A stretch of DNA of 14,413 nucleotides from Prolixibacteraceae bacterium. GTDB taxonomy: Bacteria > Bacteroidota > Bacteroidia > Bacteroidales > Prolixibacteraceae. Position 1 is the first letter of the stretch. Each line of letters begins with the position of its first letter. Positions 1 through 6,768 of this stretch are shown piece by piece. Both the position numbers and the translations under genes were made by a program. The notes beneath the pieces were generated by a model that was not told where the DNA came from, did no database searches, and worked only from the letters and a program-made list of their open reading frames with translations. The stretch covers positions 1 through 14,413 of the forward strand of contig DPCJ01000077.1 in the NCBI GenBank assembly GCA_003516705.1, read 5' to 3'.

Positions 1-326
1 GCCCAAAAACCGTCGCGCAGGTAATCGTGTTCAACACTCGAATGTTTTTGAATTTCGCCATAACCACAGTGGTGATTGGTTAAAAGCAGCCCGTCTTTCG
101 ATACAAGTTCGGCTGTGCAACCGCCACGGTCGAGTGCTACAACTGCATCTTTCAGACTTGAGCCATTAATACTGTAAATTTCTTCGGCGCTCAGTTCGAG
201 CCCCATTTTCTTCATATCGTTGATATTCAGCCTGTGAACAAGCGATGGGAGCCACATTCCCTCGTCGGCAACTGCCCACCCGCTGAATAACACGGTCAAT
301 AAAATCACTAAGTTTAACTTTCTCAT
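1..326 (-). CDS. Dipeptidyl-peptidase, peptidase family S46 (DPP7/DPP11 type), N-terminal part
   Basis: The gene starts with ATG at 326 and runs off the left edge of the window, so only about 108 residues are visible. The first 20 residues (MRKLNLVILLTVLFSGWAVA) form a Sec signal peptide, followed by DEGMW, which points to export to the periplasm or cell surface. The family hallmarks follow in order: DEGMWLPSLV, GGCTAELVS at about 68-76, TNHHCGYGEIQ at 83-93, and DYLRDGFWA. In family S46 the His in the TNHHC block is the catalytic-triad histidine; here it is residue 85 or 86. The Asp and Ser of the triad lie outside the window. S46 enzymes release dipeptides from the N-terminus of peptides in asaccharolytic or peptide-using Bacteroidetes. 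The visible part cannot separate DPP7 (hydrophobic P1) from DPP11 (Asp/Glu P1). It diverges from the M23 peptidase gene. Confidence 0.9.
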   Translation of the reverse strand, partial: MRKLNLVILLTVLFSGWAVADEGMWLPSLVHRLNINDMKKMGLELSAEEIYSINGSSLKDAVVALDRGGCTAELVSKDGLLLTNHHCGYGEIQKHSSVEHDYLRDGFW

Positions 327-352
327 TCGTATTATCTTTTTAATGGAATTCG

Positions 353-360
353 CAAATATA
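353..360 (-). promoter_or_regulatory. Bacteroidetes-type -7 element for the S46 gene
   Basis: The minus strand reads TATATTTG, an exact match to the Bacteroidetes -7 consensus TAnnTTTG. It lies 27 nt upstream of the ATG at 326, so the leader would be about 20 nt. I see no convincing -33 TTTG at the usual distance. Confidence 0.5.
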
Positions 361-543
361 AATTTTCAAACTGCAATGTTTTGTGATTTATGTCTGTTAT
401 AAACCAAAAATCTCCGGCAAAGTTTTATTCCAATTGAACTTTGAATGAGTTTGGTTTTAATTCAATTCATTACAGGCTGAACTAAAGATTAACTTCAGTT
501 TTAAAACGATCAGTTTCTGGTACTCCTTTTATCAGTGGTTAAA

Positions 544-573
544 AAACTGAAAATAAAGCGATGTTTTCAGTTT
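544..573. repeat. Inverted repeat upstream of the M23 gene, possible operator
   Basis: AAACTGAAAA at 544-553 and TTTTCAGTTT at 564-573 are perfect 10-nt inverted arms separated by 10 nt. The repeat ends 5 nt before the likely -7 box at 579. CAGTTT also occurs nearby, around 495 and 510. It has no downstream T tract as an intrinsic terminator would, so an operator or leader structure is possible. This is inference only. Confidence 0.35.
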
Positions 574-578
574 CTTTC

Positions 579-586
579 TAAATTTG
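579..586 (+). promoter_or_regulatory. Bacteroidetes-type -7 element for the M23-dxr-rseP run
   Basis: TAAATTTG is an exact match to TAnnTTTG, 22 nt before the GTG start at 609. The leader would be only about 15 nt, which supports the GTG start. Confidence 0.5.
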
Positions 587-608
587 CACCTCAATAAATT
601 TTTTTAGT

Positions 609-1466
609 GTGGGAGAAATCAGGAAACGCAATTTTATCAGCAAATTAAAAGACCACTACAGGTTAACCATTTTCAACGATTCAACATTTCAATCGGTTTG
701 GAGTATCAAGCTTAACCGTTTAAAAGTGCTTGCTGCCGCTGCTATTGTTTCTTCGGTGATTGTGATGCTTGTAACTTTTCTGATTGCAGCTACTCCATTG
801 CGGGAATATATTCCGGGCTATCCAAACGCTAAGCAGCGCCAGATGATGGTAAACAACGTGTTAAAAATCGATTCGCTGGAAGCCGAACTAGCCAAACGTG
901 ATGCATTTTTTGAAGGAATAAAGGCGATTGTTTCAGGGAATGTGCCGTTTGATACTCTAGCAACTGATTCGGCAGGTGGATTGATGAATGTGAAGTTTAA
1001 CAAGTACAACCACGATTCGGTTTTTCAGGACGATTTACTTGAAGAGCAACTCAGCCTGTCGATGCAGGGAAACACAACACGCCGGAACGAAATCAGCCAG
1101 ATGCATTTTTTTGTACCTGTGAAAGGCATCGTCACCAACGCTTTTAACGCTGCAACCGACCATCTTGGTGTTGATTTAGTAAGCGACCCAAATGCCCGTA
1201 TATGTGCTGTTTCAGACGGAACCGTGATTTTCTCAGGGTGGACACTTGAAACCGGATATGTGATTTATATTCAGCATGAAGCCGACCTTGTTTCGGTGTA
1301 TAAACACAATGCAGAGCTGCTGAAATCGGCCGGAGACCAAATAAAGGCCGGAGAACCGGTTGCCATAATCGGAAATTCGGGTGAGTTTACCACTGGTCCG
1401 CACCTGCATTTCGAACTCTGGCACCGCGGAAATGCCATCGACCCTCAACAGTATATCGATTTTTAA
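609..1466 (+). CDS. M23 family membrane-anchored metallopeptidase (LytM/DipM type)
   Basis: This 285-residue protein has a short cytoplasmic N-terminus, one membrane segment at about 38-61, then TPLREYIPGYP, a phrase typical of Bacteroidetes M23 proteins. A coiled-coil-like linker follows, and the C-terminal LytM domain spans about 165-285. Zinc and active-site residues are present: H185 and D189 in HLGVD, H233 in YKHN, and H265 and H267 in PHLHFEL. It is therefore probably an active peptidoglycan endopeptidase working in the periplasm, or an amidase activator. The start is GTG; there is no in-frame ATG nearby, and a TAnnTTTG promoter box lies just upstream. dxr begins 3 nt after its stop, so the two genes are probably co-transcribed. 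The exact cell-wall substrate cannot be read from the sequence. Confidence 0.88.
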   Translation: MGEIRKRNFISKLKDHYRLTIFNDSTFQSVWSIKLNRLKVLAAAAIVSSVIVMLVTFLIAATPLREYIPGYPNAKQRQMMVNNVLKIDSLEAELAKRDAFFEGIKAIVSGNVPFDTLATDSAGGLMNVKFNKYNHDSVFQDDLLEEQLSLSMQGNTTRRNEISQMHFFVPVKGIVTNAFNAATDHLGVDLVSDPNARICAVSDGTVIFSGWTLETGYVIYIQHEADLVSVYKHNAELLKSAGDQIKAGEPVAIIGNSGEFTTGPHLHFELWHRGNAIDPQQYIDF

Positions 1467-1469
1467 ACT

Positions 1470-2630
1470 ATGAAAAAACGAATTGCCATTCTCGGGTCAA
1501 CCGGCTCCATCGGAACTCAGGCGCTGGAAGTGATTCAGCAAAACCCTGATAAGTTTGAAGTGGAGGTTTTAACAGCCAACAACAATGTCGATTTGCTGAT
1601 TGCACAGGCAAAACAATTTCAGCCCAATGCCGTGGTAATTGCCAACCCCGAAAAATATAAATATGTAACCAACGCGTTGAAAAATGAACCGGTAAAAATT
1701 TTTGCCGGCACCGACGCACTAAACCAGGTAGTGCAAATGGAATCAATCGATATGGTTCTCACGGCAATGGTTGGCTACTCGGGCCTGTTACCCACTTACC
1801 ATGCAATAAAAGCCAAAAAAAATATTGCACTTGCAAATAAGGAAACACTTGTTGTGGCAGGCGAAATCATCACAACAACTGCGCTTGAAAATCAGGTGGC
1901 AATTTTACCTGTCGATTCAGAACATTCAGCCATTTTTCAATGTCTTACAGGAGAATTTATGAATCCGATTGAAAAAATTCTGCTTACCTGTTCAGGAGGC
2001 CCGTTCAGGGGAAAAACTATTGAAGAGCTTCGGCATGTTACTGTTGACAATGCATTGAACCACCCCAACTGGGACATGGGGGCTAAAATTACCATCGATT
2101 CGGCAACGTTGATGAATAAAGGTTTTGAGATGATTGAAGCCCGCTGGTTGTTTGGAGTTCCGTCGTCAAAAATCGAAGTTGTGGTTCATCCGCAGTCCAT
2201 TATTCATTCCATGGTTCAGTTTGAGGATGGATCAATAAAAGCACAAATGGGCCTTCCGGATATGAAACTGCCCATTCAATACGCACTCGGATTTCCGGAA
2301 AGGATAAAGAACAACTTTCCGCGGTTTGGTTTTACCAAACACCCCACGTTGACCTTCGAACCACCGGATACAAAAATTTTTCGTAACCTTGCACTCGCTT
2401 TCGAAGCCATAAATACCGGCGGAAACATGCCTTGCGTTTTAAATGCAGCCAACGAAGTTGTTGTTGAAGCTTTTTTAAACCGGCAGATTTCTTTTCTGCA
2501 AATGCCCGAAATCATTGAAAAAACAATGGAAAAGGCAACGTGGATTGAAAAACCGGGCCTTGACGATTTGATTGCAACAAACGCGGAAACAAGAACAATA
2601 ACAAAGTTGTTAATTGAAAACAAAATATAA
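1470..2630 (+). CDS. dxr: 1-deoxy-D-xylulose 5-phosphate reductoisomerase
   Basis: This cytosolic enzyme converts 1-deoxy-D-xylulose 5-phosphate to 2-C-methyl-D-erythritol 4-phosphate using NADPH and a divalent metal, the committed step of the MEP isoprenoid pathway. At 386 residues it is full length. Visible family landmarks are the nucleotide-binding GSTGSIG at 9-15, ANKETLVVAGE around 122-132, metal ligands D149 and E151 in PVDSEHSAIFQ, S175 in TCSGGPFR, H198 in NHPNWDMG, and N216, K217 and E220 in LMNKGFEMIEA. It starts with ATG 3 nt after the M23 stop, and rseP follows after 15 nt, so the three genes look like one transcription unit. The CrtI-type gene at the right end is another user of isoprenoids, but it is far away and not linked in an operon. 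Confidence 0.97.
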   Translation: MKKRIAILGSTGSIGTQALEVIQQNPDKFEVEVLTANNNVDLLIAQAKQFQPNAVVIANPEKYKYVTNALKNEPVKIFAGTDALNQVVQMESIDMVLTAMVGYSGLLPTYHAIKAKKNIALANKETLVVAGEIITTTALENQVAILPVDSEHSAIFQCLTGEFMNPIEKILLTCSGGPFRGKTIEELRHVTVDNALNHPNWDMGAKITIDSATLMNKGFEMIEARWLFGVPSSKIEVVVHPQSIIHSMVQFEDGSIKAQMGLPDMKLPIQYALGFPERIKNNFPRFGFTKHPTLTFEPPDTKIFRNLALAFEAINTGGNMPCVLNAANEVVVEAFLNRQISFLQMPEIIEKTMEKATWIEKPGLDDLIATNAETRTITKLLIENKI

Positions 2631-2645
2631 GAACAATTCTACTGA

Positions 2646-3983
2646 ATGGAGACAATACTGATAAAAACCGCACAACTGCTGCTTAGTCTTTCAATACTCG
2701 TAATTCTGCACGAATTCGGGCATTTTATGTTTGCCCGGCTTTTTAAAACACGTGTGGAAAAATTTTACCTGTTTTTCGACCCCTGGTTTTCACTTTTTAA
2801 AATTAAAAAAGGCGAAACTGAATATGGAGTTGGCTGGCTTCCGCTGGGTGGTTACGTTAAAATTTCGGGGATGATTGACGAGTCGATGGACAAAGAAGCT
2901 ATGAAACTGCCACCACAGCCGTGGGAATTTCGCTCAAAACCGGCCTGGCAGCGTTTGCTGATAATGCTTGGCGGTGTAATGATGAATTTTTTGTTTGCAA
3001 TGATAATTTACATCGGGATATTGTATGCCTGGGGCGAATCGTACCTGCCAACAGCTAACGTAAAATATGGTATTTCGGCAAACGAAACCGGAAAAGAAAT
3101 CGGATTTCAAACCGGCGATAAAATTTTGAGTGTTAATAACCAGATTGTTGAAAATTTCTCGGCTGTAATTCCAACCATCGTACTTGATAATGCAAAAACA
3201 GTCCAGGTTGAAAGAAATGGACAAAAAACCGATATTGAAATCAATGATTCCGATTTGGCGTTATTACTAAAAAGCAAGTCGGTAATTTCACCGCGAATGC
3301 CTTTCGAAATAAAAATCGGAAGACTTGAAAAAGAATCGCCGGCCGATAAAGCCGGACTCCAAAAAGATGATGTTTTTGTGGGAGCCGACAGTCTCAGGTT
3401 TCAGTATTACGATGAATTTACCGAATACCTGTATTCGAAGAAAGGACAGACAATTGTTGTTGATATGATACGTGACGGACAGCCACTTCAAAAAGAAGTG
3501 AAAGTTTCTGACGAAGGAAAAATAGGGTTTGCCGTGGCATTCATCAATCCTGATATGTTCGAATACAAAACCATTGAATATGGTTTTTTCGAATCGATTC
3601 CGGCTGGAATCAAACGCGGCGTACGTACTTCAACCGATTACCTGAAACAGTTCCGCCTGTTCTTTAAAAAAGAAACAAAAGCCTACGAATCGCTCGGCGG
3701 ATTTGCAACTATCGGTAATATTTTTCCTGGTAGCTGGGATTGGTACGCTTTCTGGAATATGACGGCGTTTATTTCAATAATTCTGGCAATAATGAACCTG
3801 TTGCCTATTCCGGCACTCGATGGCGGGCATGTGGTATTTCTTTTAGGAGAAATAATTACAGGTCGCAAACCCGGCGAGAAATTTCTTGAATATGCACAGA
3901 TTGCAGGAATGGTATTACTTTTGGCCTTGGTGGCTTATGCCAATGCCAACGACATAATAAAAATCTTTAACGGGACATTCTGA
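2646..3983 (+). CDS. rseP: Site-2 intramembrane zinc metalloprotease RseP
   Basis: Peptidase family M50 protein, 445 residues, in the inner membrane. The zinc-binding HEFGH is at 22-26 inside the first membrane segment, and the second catalytic block LDGGH starts at 391. Two PDZ-type regions lie at about 130-205 and 215-300; the second shows the usual ESPADKAGLQKDDVF phrase. Further membrane segments are at about 105-128, 368-390 and 415-435. RseP proteases make the second cut in membrane-bound anti-sigma factors and also clear signal-peptide remnants. The substrates in this organism are not visible here. The gene sits 15 nt after dxr, an arrangement common in Bacteroidetes. No strong terminator is seen before the separate tatA promoter. 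Confidence 0.94.
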   Translation: METILIKTAQLLLSLSILVILHEFGHFMFARLFKTRVEKFYLFFDPWFSLFKIKKGETEYGVGWLPLGGYVKISGMIDESMDKEAMKLPPQPWEFRSKPAWQRLLIMLGGVMMNFLFAMIIYIGILYAWGESYLPTANVKYGISANETGKEIGFQTGDKILSVNNQIVENFSAVIPTIVLDNAKTVQVERNGQKTDIEINDSDLALLLKSKSVISPRMPFEIKIGRLEKESPADKAGLQKDDVFVGADSLRFQYYDEFTEYLYSKKGQTIVVDMIRDGQPLQKEVKVSDEGKIGFAVAFINPDMFEYKTIEYGFFESIPAGIKRGVRTSTDYLKQFRLFFKKETKAYESLGGFATIGNIFPGSWDWYAFWNMTAFISIILAIMNLLPIPALDGGHVVFLLGEIITGRKPGEKFLEYAQIAGMVLLLALVAYANANDIIKIFNGTF

Positions 3984-3996
3984 ATTAAAAAAATCC

Positions 3997-4004
3997 TATT
4001 TTTG
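3997..4004 (+). promoter_or_regulatory. Bacteroidetes-type -7 element for tatA
   Basis: TATTTTTG matches TAnnTTTG exactly and lies 27 nt before the tatA ATG, just after the rseP stop. This suggests tatA is transcribed from its own promoter. Confidence 0.5.
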
Positions 4005-4031
4005 CACGTAAACCAATTTTAATTTAATAAC

Positions 4032-4235
4032 ATGAATTTATTTATAACAGCAGGTATAGTTGGTCCACAGGAAGTAATCATTATTCTGGTTATTGTTGTT
4101 CTGCTTTTTGGCGGTCGTAAAATTCCGGAACTGATGAAAGGCCTTGGAAAAGGGATGAGGGAATTCAAGGCTGCCAGCAAAGGCGAGGAAGATGGTGGTG
4201 AAGCCAAAGCGGGCAATGAAAAGATTGAAAAATAA
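4032..4235 (+). CDS. tatA: Sec-independent translocase subunit TatA/TatE
   Basis: This small 67-residue protein has an N-terminal membrane helix at about 8-26, then the TatA hinge and amphipathic helix signature FGGRKIPELMKGLGKGMREF at about 26-45. An acidic, Lys-rich tail (GEEDGGEAKAGNEKIEK) follows. TatA oligomers form the pore or membrane-thinning part of the twin-arginine translocase, which moves folded, often cofactor-bearing proteins across the inner membrane. tatC and tatB are not in the window. The gene has its own -7 box and a strong terminator right after it, so it appears monocistronic. The short length and lack of a longer acidic C-terminal region fit TatA/E rather than TatB. Confidence 0.93.
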   Translation: MNLFITAGIVGPQEVIIILVIVVLLFGGRKIPELMKGLGKGMREFKAASKGEEDGGEAKAGNEKIEK

Positions 4236-4257
4236 TAATGAATAATTATTCCGGAAT

Positions 4258-4292
4258 AATCCCGTTGCTGAATTTCAGTAGCGGGATTTTTT
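4258..4292 (+). terminator. Intrinsic terminator after tatA
   Basis: The arms at 4258-4271 and 4275-4288 form a 14-bp stem including two G-T wobbles, with a 3-nt loop. The outer part is AATCCCG paired with CGGGATT. TTTTATTT follows directly. Confidence 0.85.
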
Positions 4293-4350
4293 ATTTCGGA
4301 TTGGTAAGATATTTGTAGTTGTAAGCGCTGAAATTTTAAACCAAGGAAAA

Positions 4351-5388
4351 ATGAAGTCACTGATAAAAAATGCTGTCACTCTTTTTTTGCTGCTAATTGT
4401 AATTCAGTCGTGTAAAAATGATGCACCGGTTTTACACACTAATATTTCGGGAAAAGCAAACGACCTGGTTGTGGTAATCGCAGAAGATTCATGGAAAGGC
4501 AAACCAGGTGAATTGATCCGCGGCACCCTGGCTCAGTTTCAATACGGATTGCCGCAGGAAGAACCACTTTTTGATATTATCAATATACCACCGGCTGCAT
4601 TTCAGAAAATTTTTAAAAGCAACCGGAATATTATGCAGGTAACTGTTTCGCCAATAGTGCTAAAACCTGAAATGACAATTAAAGAAAATACCTGGGCTTA
4701 CCCACAGGCTGTGGTTGAAATAAAAGCTCAAAATGTGGCTCAGTTCGAAACTGTTTTTAACGAAAACAGTGGCAAAATTCTCTCCTATTTTTTACAGGCT
4801 GAAAAGAAACGTATTACCGCCAACTACGAAAAATATTACGAAAAAACAGTTTACAATATTCTTGACCGTGACTTTGGTGTAACCATGAAAGTACCTCCGG
4901 GTTTTGTTATTGCCATGCAAAAAAAGGATTTTATCTGGTATCGGTACGAAACTCCTGAGATTTCTCAGGGCATTGTTTTGTTTACCTTTCCATACGAGTC
5001 AGATTCCACTTTTACAACTAATTACCTGATAGCCAAACGCGACAGTGTTCTAAAAGAATATGTTGCGGGTACGGTTGAAGGCAGTTACATGACTACTGAA
5101 AAACGTATTGACCCACTATTTAAAGTTGCCGAACACAATAAAAACTATGCTACCGAAATGCGTGGAATGTGGGCGCTAGAAAACGATTTTATGGGTGGGC
5201 CCTATATTTCGCTTGATGAGCTTGATGCTGCAAATCAGCGTGTGGTTTCGGCTTTTGGTTATGTTTATGCTCCGAGCAAAGACAAACGCAATTACCTGCA
5301 ACAGGTTGAGGCTATGATTTATTCGCTGAAAATGAATAAACAGGCTGAAAACGATAAAATTAACAGCCAGATAAATATGGGAAATTAA
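4351..5388 (+). CDS. DUF4837 family lipoprotein
   Basis: This 345-residue protein begins with a lipoprotein signal peptide; the lipobox VIQSC places the lipidated Cys at residue 21. The mature protein is expected to be anchored to a membrane on the periplasmic side. The body matches the Bacteroidetes-specific DUF4837 family by recognisable phrases: DRDFGVTMKVPPGF, the ENDFMGGPYIS block, and a C-terminal VVSAFGYVYAPSKDKRNYLQQVEAMIYSLK. No catalytic motif is evident and the family function is unknown to me. A weak -7-like element (GATATTTG at 4308-4315) lies upstream, and the large inverted-repeat terminator lies downstream. It stands alone between tatA and the convergent metF, so context gives no functional clue. 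Confidence 0.8.
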   Translation: MKSLIKNAVTLFLLLIVIQSCKNDAPVLHTNISGKANDLVVVIAEDSWKGKPGELIRGTLAQFQYGLPQEEPLFDIINIPPAAFQKIFKSNRNIMQVTVSPIVLKPEMTIKENTWAYPQAVVEIKAQNVAQFETVFNENSGKILSYFLQAEKKRITANYEKYYEKTVYNILDRDFGVTMKVPPGFVIAMQKKDFIWYRYETPEISQGIVLFTFPYESDSTFTTNYLIAKRDSVLKEYVAGTVEGSYMTTEKRIDPLFKVAEHNKNYATEMRGMWALENDFMGGPYISLDELDAANQRVVSAFGYVYAPSKDKRNYLQQVEAMIYSLKMNKQAENDKINSQINMGN

Positions 5389-5389
5389 T

Positions 5390-5437
5390 GCCCCTCCTGA
5401 CCCTGCCTACCGGCAGGCAGGCTCCCCAGTGGGAGGA
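5390..5437 (+). repeat. C-tract/hairpin dispersed repeat, interrupted by a GC palindrome
   Basis: Starting 2 nt after the DUF4837 stop, the sequence reads GCCCCTCCTGACC. It then has a GC palindrome at 5402-5417 (CCTGCC-TACC-GGCAGG), then CTCCC-CAGT-GGGAG at 5422-5435 followed by GAATA. If the palindrome is removed, the layout (C tract, TG.CC spacer, C/G hairpin, AAT) is the same as the repeats at both ends of the DUF559 cassette (10477-10508 and 10898-10932). No gene is visible inside it. Confidence 0.5.
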
Positions 5438-5484
5438 ATAAGAAACAGCCCCGAAAATCTTTGATTTTCGGGGCTGTTTCTTAT
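5438..5484. terminator. Bidirectional terminator between DUF4837 gene and metF
   Basis: Two perfect 22-nt inverted arms, 5438-5459 and 5463-5484, are separated by TTT. The core is CAGCCCCGAAAATC paired with GATTTTCGGGGCTG. It sits between convergent genes and could end transcription from both, although the 3' T tracts are short. Confidence 0.8.
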
Positions 5485-5495
5485 CTCACTACTCA

Positions 5496-5513
5496 TCCCG
5501 ATAACTATCGGGA
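5496..5513. repeat. Short perfect palindrome TCCCGATA-AC-TATCGGGA
   Basis: The arms are 8 nt each with a 2-nt centre, 20 nt downstream (minus-strand sense) of the metF stop. The same outer sequence CATCCCGAT...ATCGGGA recurs in the tRNA-like copy at 13799-13817, where the middle differs. It could add to metF 3'-end formation. Confidence 0.6.
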
Positions 5514-5533
5514 CTCAATATCTCATATCTTTT

Positions 5534-6487
5534 CTAAAATACCGCCTTCACAATTTCTTTTACATTGTCAGAAACTCCGTAAGTGTAAATATGCAACGAT
5601 GGAACATTTTGTTTCACAAGTTCTTTGGCCTGCTGGATTGTCCAGGCTGTACCTACTTTTGCTGCTTCATCGTTGGTTTTACATTGAGCCAGTGCTTTGG
5701 CAAGTTCCATTGGAATGTCGATGCTGAAAATTTTTGGAAGCACTGTCAACTGGTTTAACAGGTTTATCGGTTTTAACCCCGGAATTATTGGCACATTGAT
5801 TCCGGCTTCCCTGCATTTTTTTACAAAATCAAAATAATCCCGGTTCTCAAAAAACATCTGGGTTACAATATAATCAGCTCCGGCATCTACTTTTTGTTTC
5901 AGGTAAAGCAGGTCCTGTTCCATATTTGGCGCTTCGAAATGTTTTTCCGGGTAGCCGGCAACACCGATGCAAAAATCGAGTGGCGCATTATTTTTCAGGT
6001 CATCTTCAAGATATTTCCCCTGGCCCAAATCTTTAATTTGCTGAACCAGCAGATTTGCATTTGCATGGCCGTTTTTTTCAGGCTGAAAAACATGCTGCCC
6101 TTTGACTCCATCGCCCCGTAAAGCCAATACATTTTTAATTCCGAGAAAATTAAGGTCGATTAAAACATGTTCGGTTTCGCTTTTGGTGAACCCGCCACAA
6201 AGTATGTGCGGAACCACCGGAATCCCGTATTTGTGCTGAATGGATGCGGCAATTGCCACCGTGCCGGGGCGTTTGCGAACTGTTCGTTTAACAATCGAGC
6301 CGTCCGGCATTTCTTTGAATTCCACCTCATCGCGGTGAGTGGTAATATTAATGTATTTCGGGTCGAATTCTGTGAGGCCCTCAATGGTTTGAAACAATTT
6401 ACCGGCATCGTTTCCTTTCATTGGAGGCAACAATTCAAACGAAAAAACTGTTTTACCTGTGTTTTGTATTATATCTATGACTTTCAT
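5534..6487 (-). CDS. metF: Methylenetetrahydrofolate reductase
   Basis: The enzyme reduces 5,10-methylene-THF to 5-methyl-THF with an FAD cofactor and supplies the methyl donor for MetH. It has 317 residues, close to the roughly 300-residue bacterial MetF. Landmarks are FSFELLPP with catalytic-type E18, NITTHRDE, LRGDG at about 123-127, GVAGYPEKH at 175-183, TQMFFE at 209-214, and PIIPGLKPI near 233-241. It starts with ATG 6 nt after the stop of a 55-codon membrane-protein gene, so the two are probably co-transcribed from a promoter around 6685. metH lies upstream on the same strand. The inverted repeats at 5438-5513 follow as terminators. No second SAM riboswitch is visible before this gene. 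Confidence 0.96.
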   Translation of the reverse strand: MKVIDIIQNTGKTVFSFELLPPMKGNDAGKLFQTIEGLTEFDPKYINITTHRDEVEFKEMPDGSIVKRTVRKRPGTVAIAASIQHKYGIPVVPHILCGGFTKSETEHVLIDLNFLGIKNVLALRGDGVKGQHVFQPEKNGHANANLLVQQIKDLGQGKYLEDDLKNNAPLDFCIGVAGYPEKHFEAPNMEQDLLYLKQKVDAGADYIVTQMFFENRDYFDFVKKCREAGINVPIIPGLKPINLLNQLTVLPKIFSIDIPMELAKALAQCKTNDEAAKVGTAWTIQQAKELVKQNVPSLHIYTYGVSDNVKEIVKAVF

Positions 6488-6493
6488 TTTCTG

Positions 6494-6661
6494 CTATTTA
6501 ATCACATCTTCTATTTTTCGCTGTGCCTTGTTCAACTCATCATCCAGTTTGTCTTTCACCGAATTATTGAAGTGAAAAATCATATCAAGCGCAAGCATCG
6601 CCAACATTCCGAGCAGAAAGAAAAGAATTTTACTTCCAAGACTACCAGATTTTTTTGCCAT
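6494..6661 (-). CDS. Small membrane protein upstream of metF, unknown function
   Basis: An ATG at 6661 opens a 55-codon frame ending in TAG at 6494: MAKKSGSLGSKILFFLLGML, a hydrophobic stretch to about residue 30, then a charged amphipathic tail rich in Lys, Asp and Glu (KDKLDDELNKAQRKIEDVIK). This predicts one inner-membrane helix at about 11-29 with a coiled-coil-like tail. I do not recognise a family. Support for a real gene: a TAGTTTTG promoter box 24 nt upstream, a 6-nt gap to metF, and protein-like composition with a clear membrane helix. The tail resembles those of small proteins that scaffold membrane complexes, but no partner is identifiable. It could be a short leader ORF, although the composition argues for a translated membrane peptide. 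Confidence 0.6.
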   Translation of the reverse strand: MAKKSGSLGSKILFFLLGMLAMLALDMIFHFNNSVKDKLDDELNKAQRKIEDVIK

Positions 6662-6684
6662 CACTTTACTTATTATATTTTCTG

Positions 6685-6692
6685 CAAAACTA
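6685..6692 (-). promoter_or_regulatory. Bacteroidetes-type -7 element for the small ORF and metF
   Basis: The minus strand reads TAGTTTTG, an exact TAnnTTTG match, 23 nt before the ATG at 6661. It implies that metF can be transcribed independently of metH and of the SAM riboswitch. Confidence 0.45.
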
Positions 6693-6768
6693 ATAAAAGA
6701 CCCCTTTTAATCGAAATATGTTTTCCGGGAATCCTGAATATCTAAAAAAAGACACACTCTAACGACCT

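Noticed and set aside
6167..6745. 192-codon plus-strand open frame
   Set aside because: It runs antisense to metF and the small ORF, and its protein is Phe/His/Asn-rich with no recognisable domain; the minus-strand genes explain the region.
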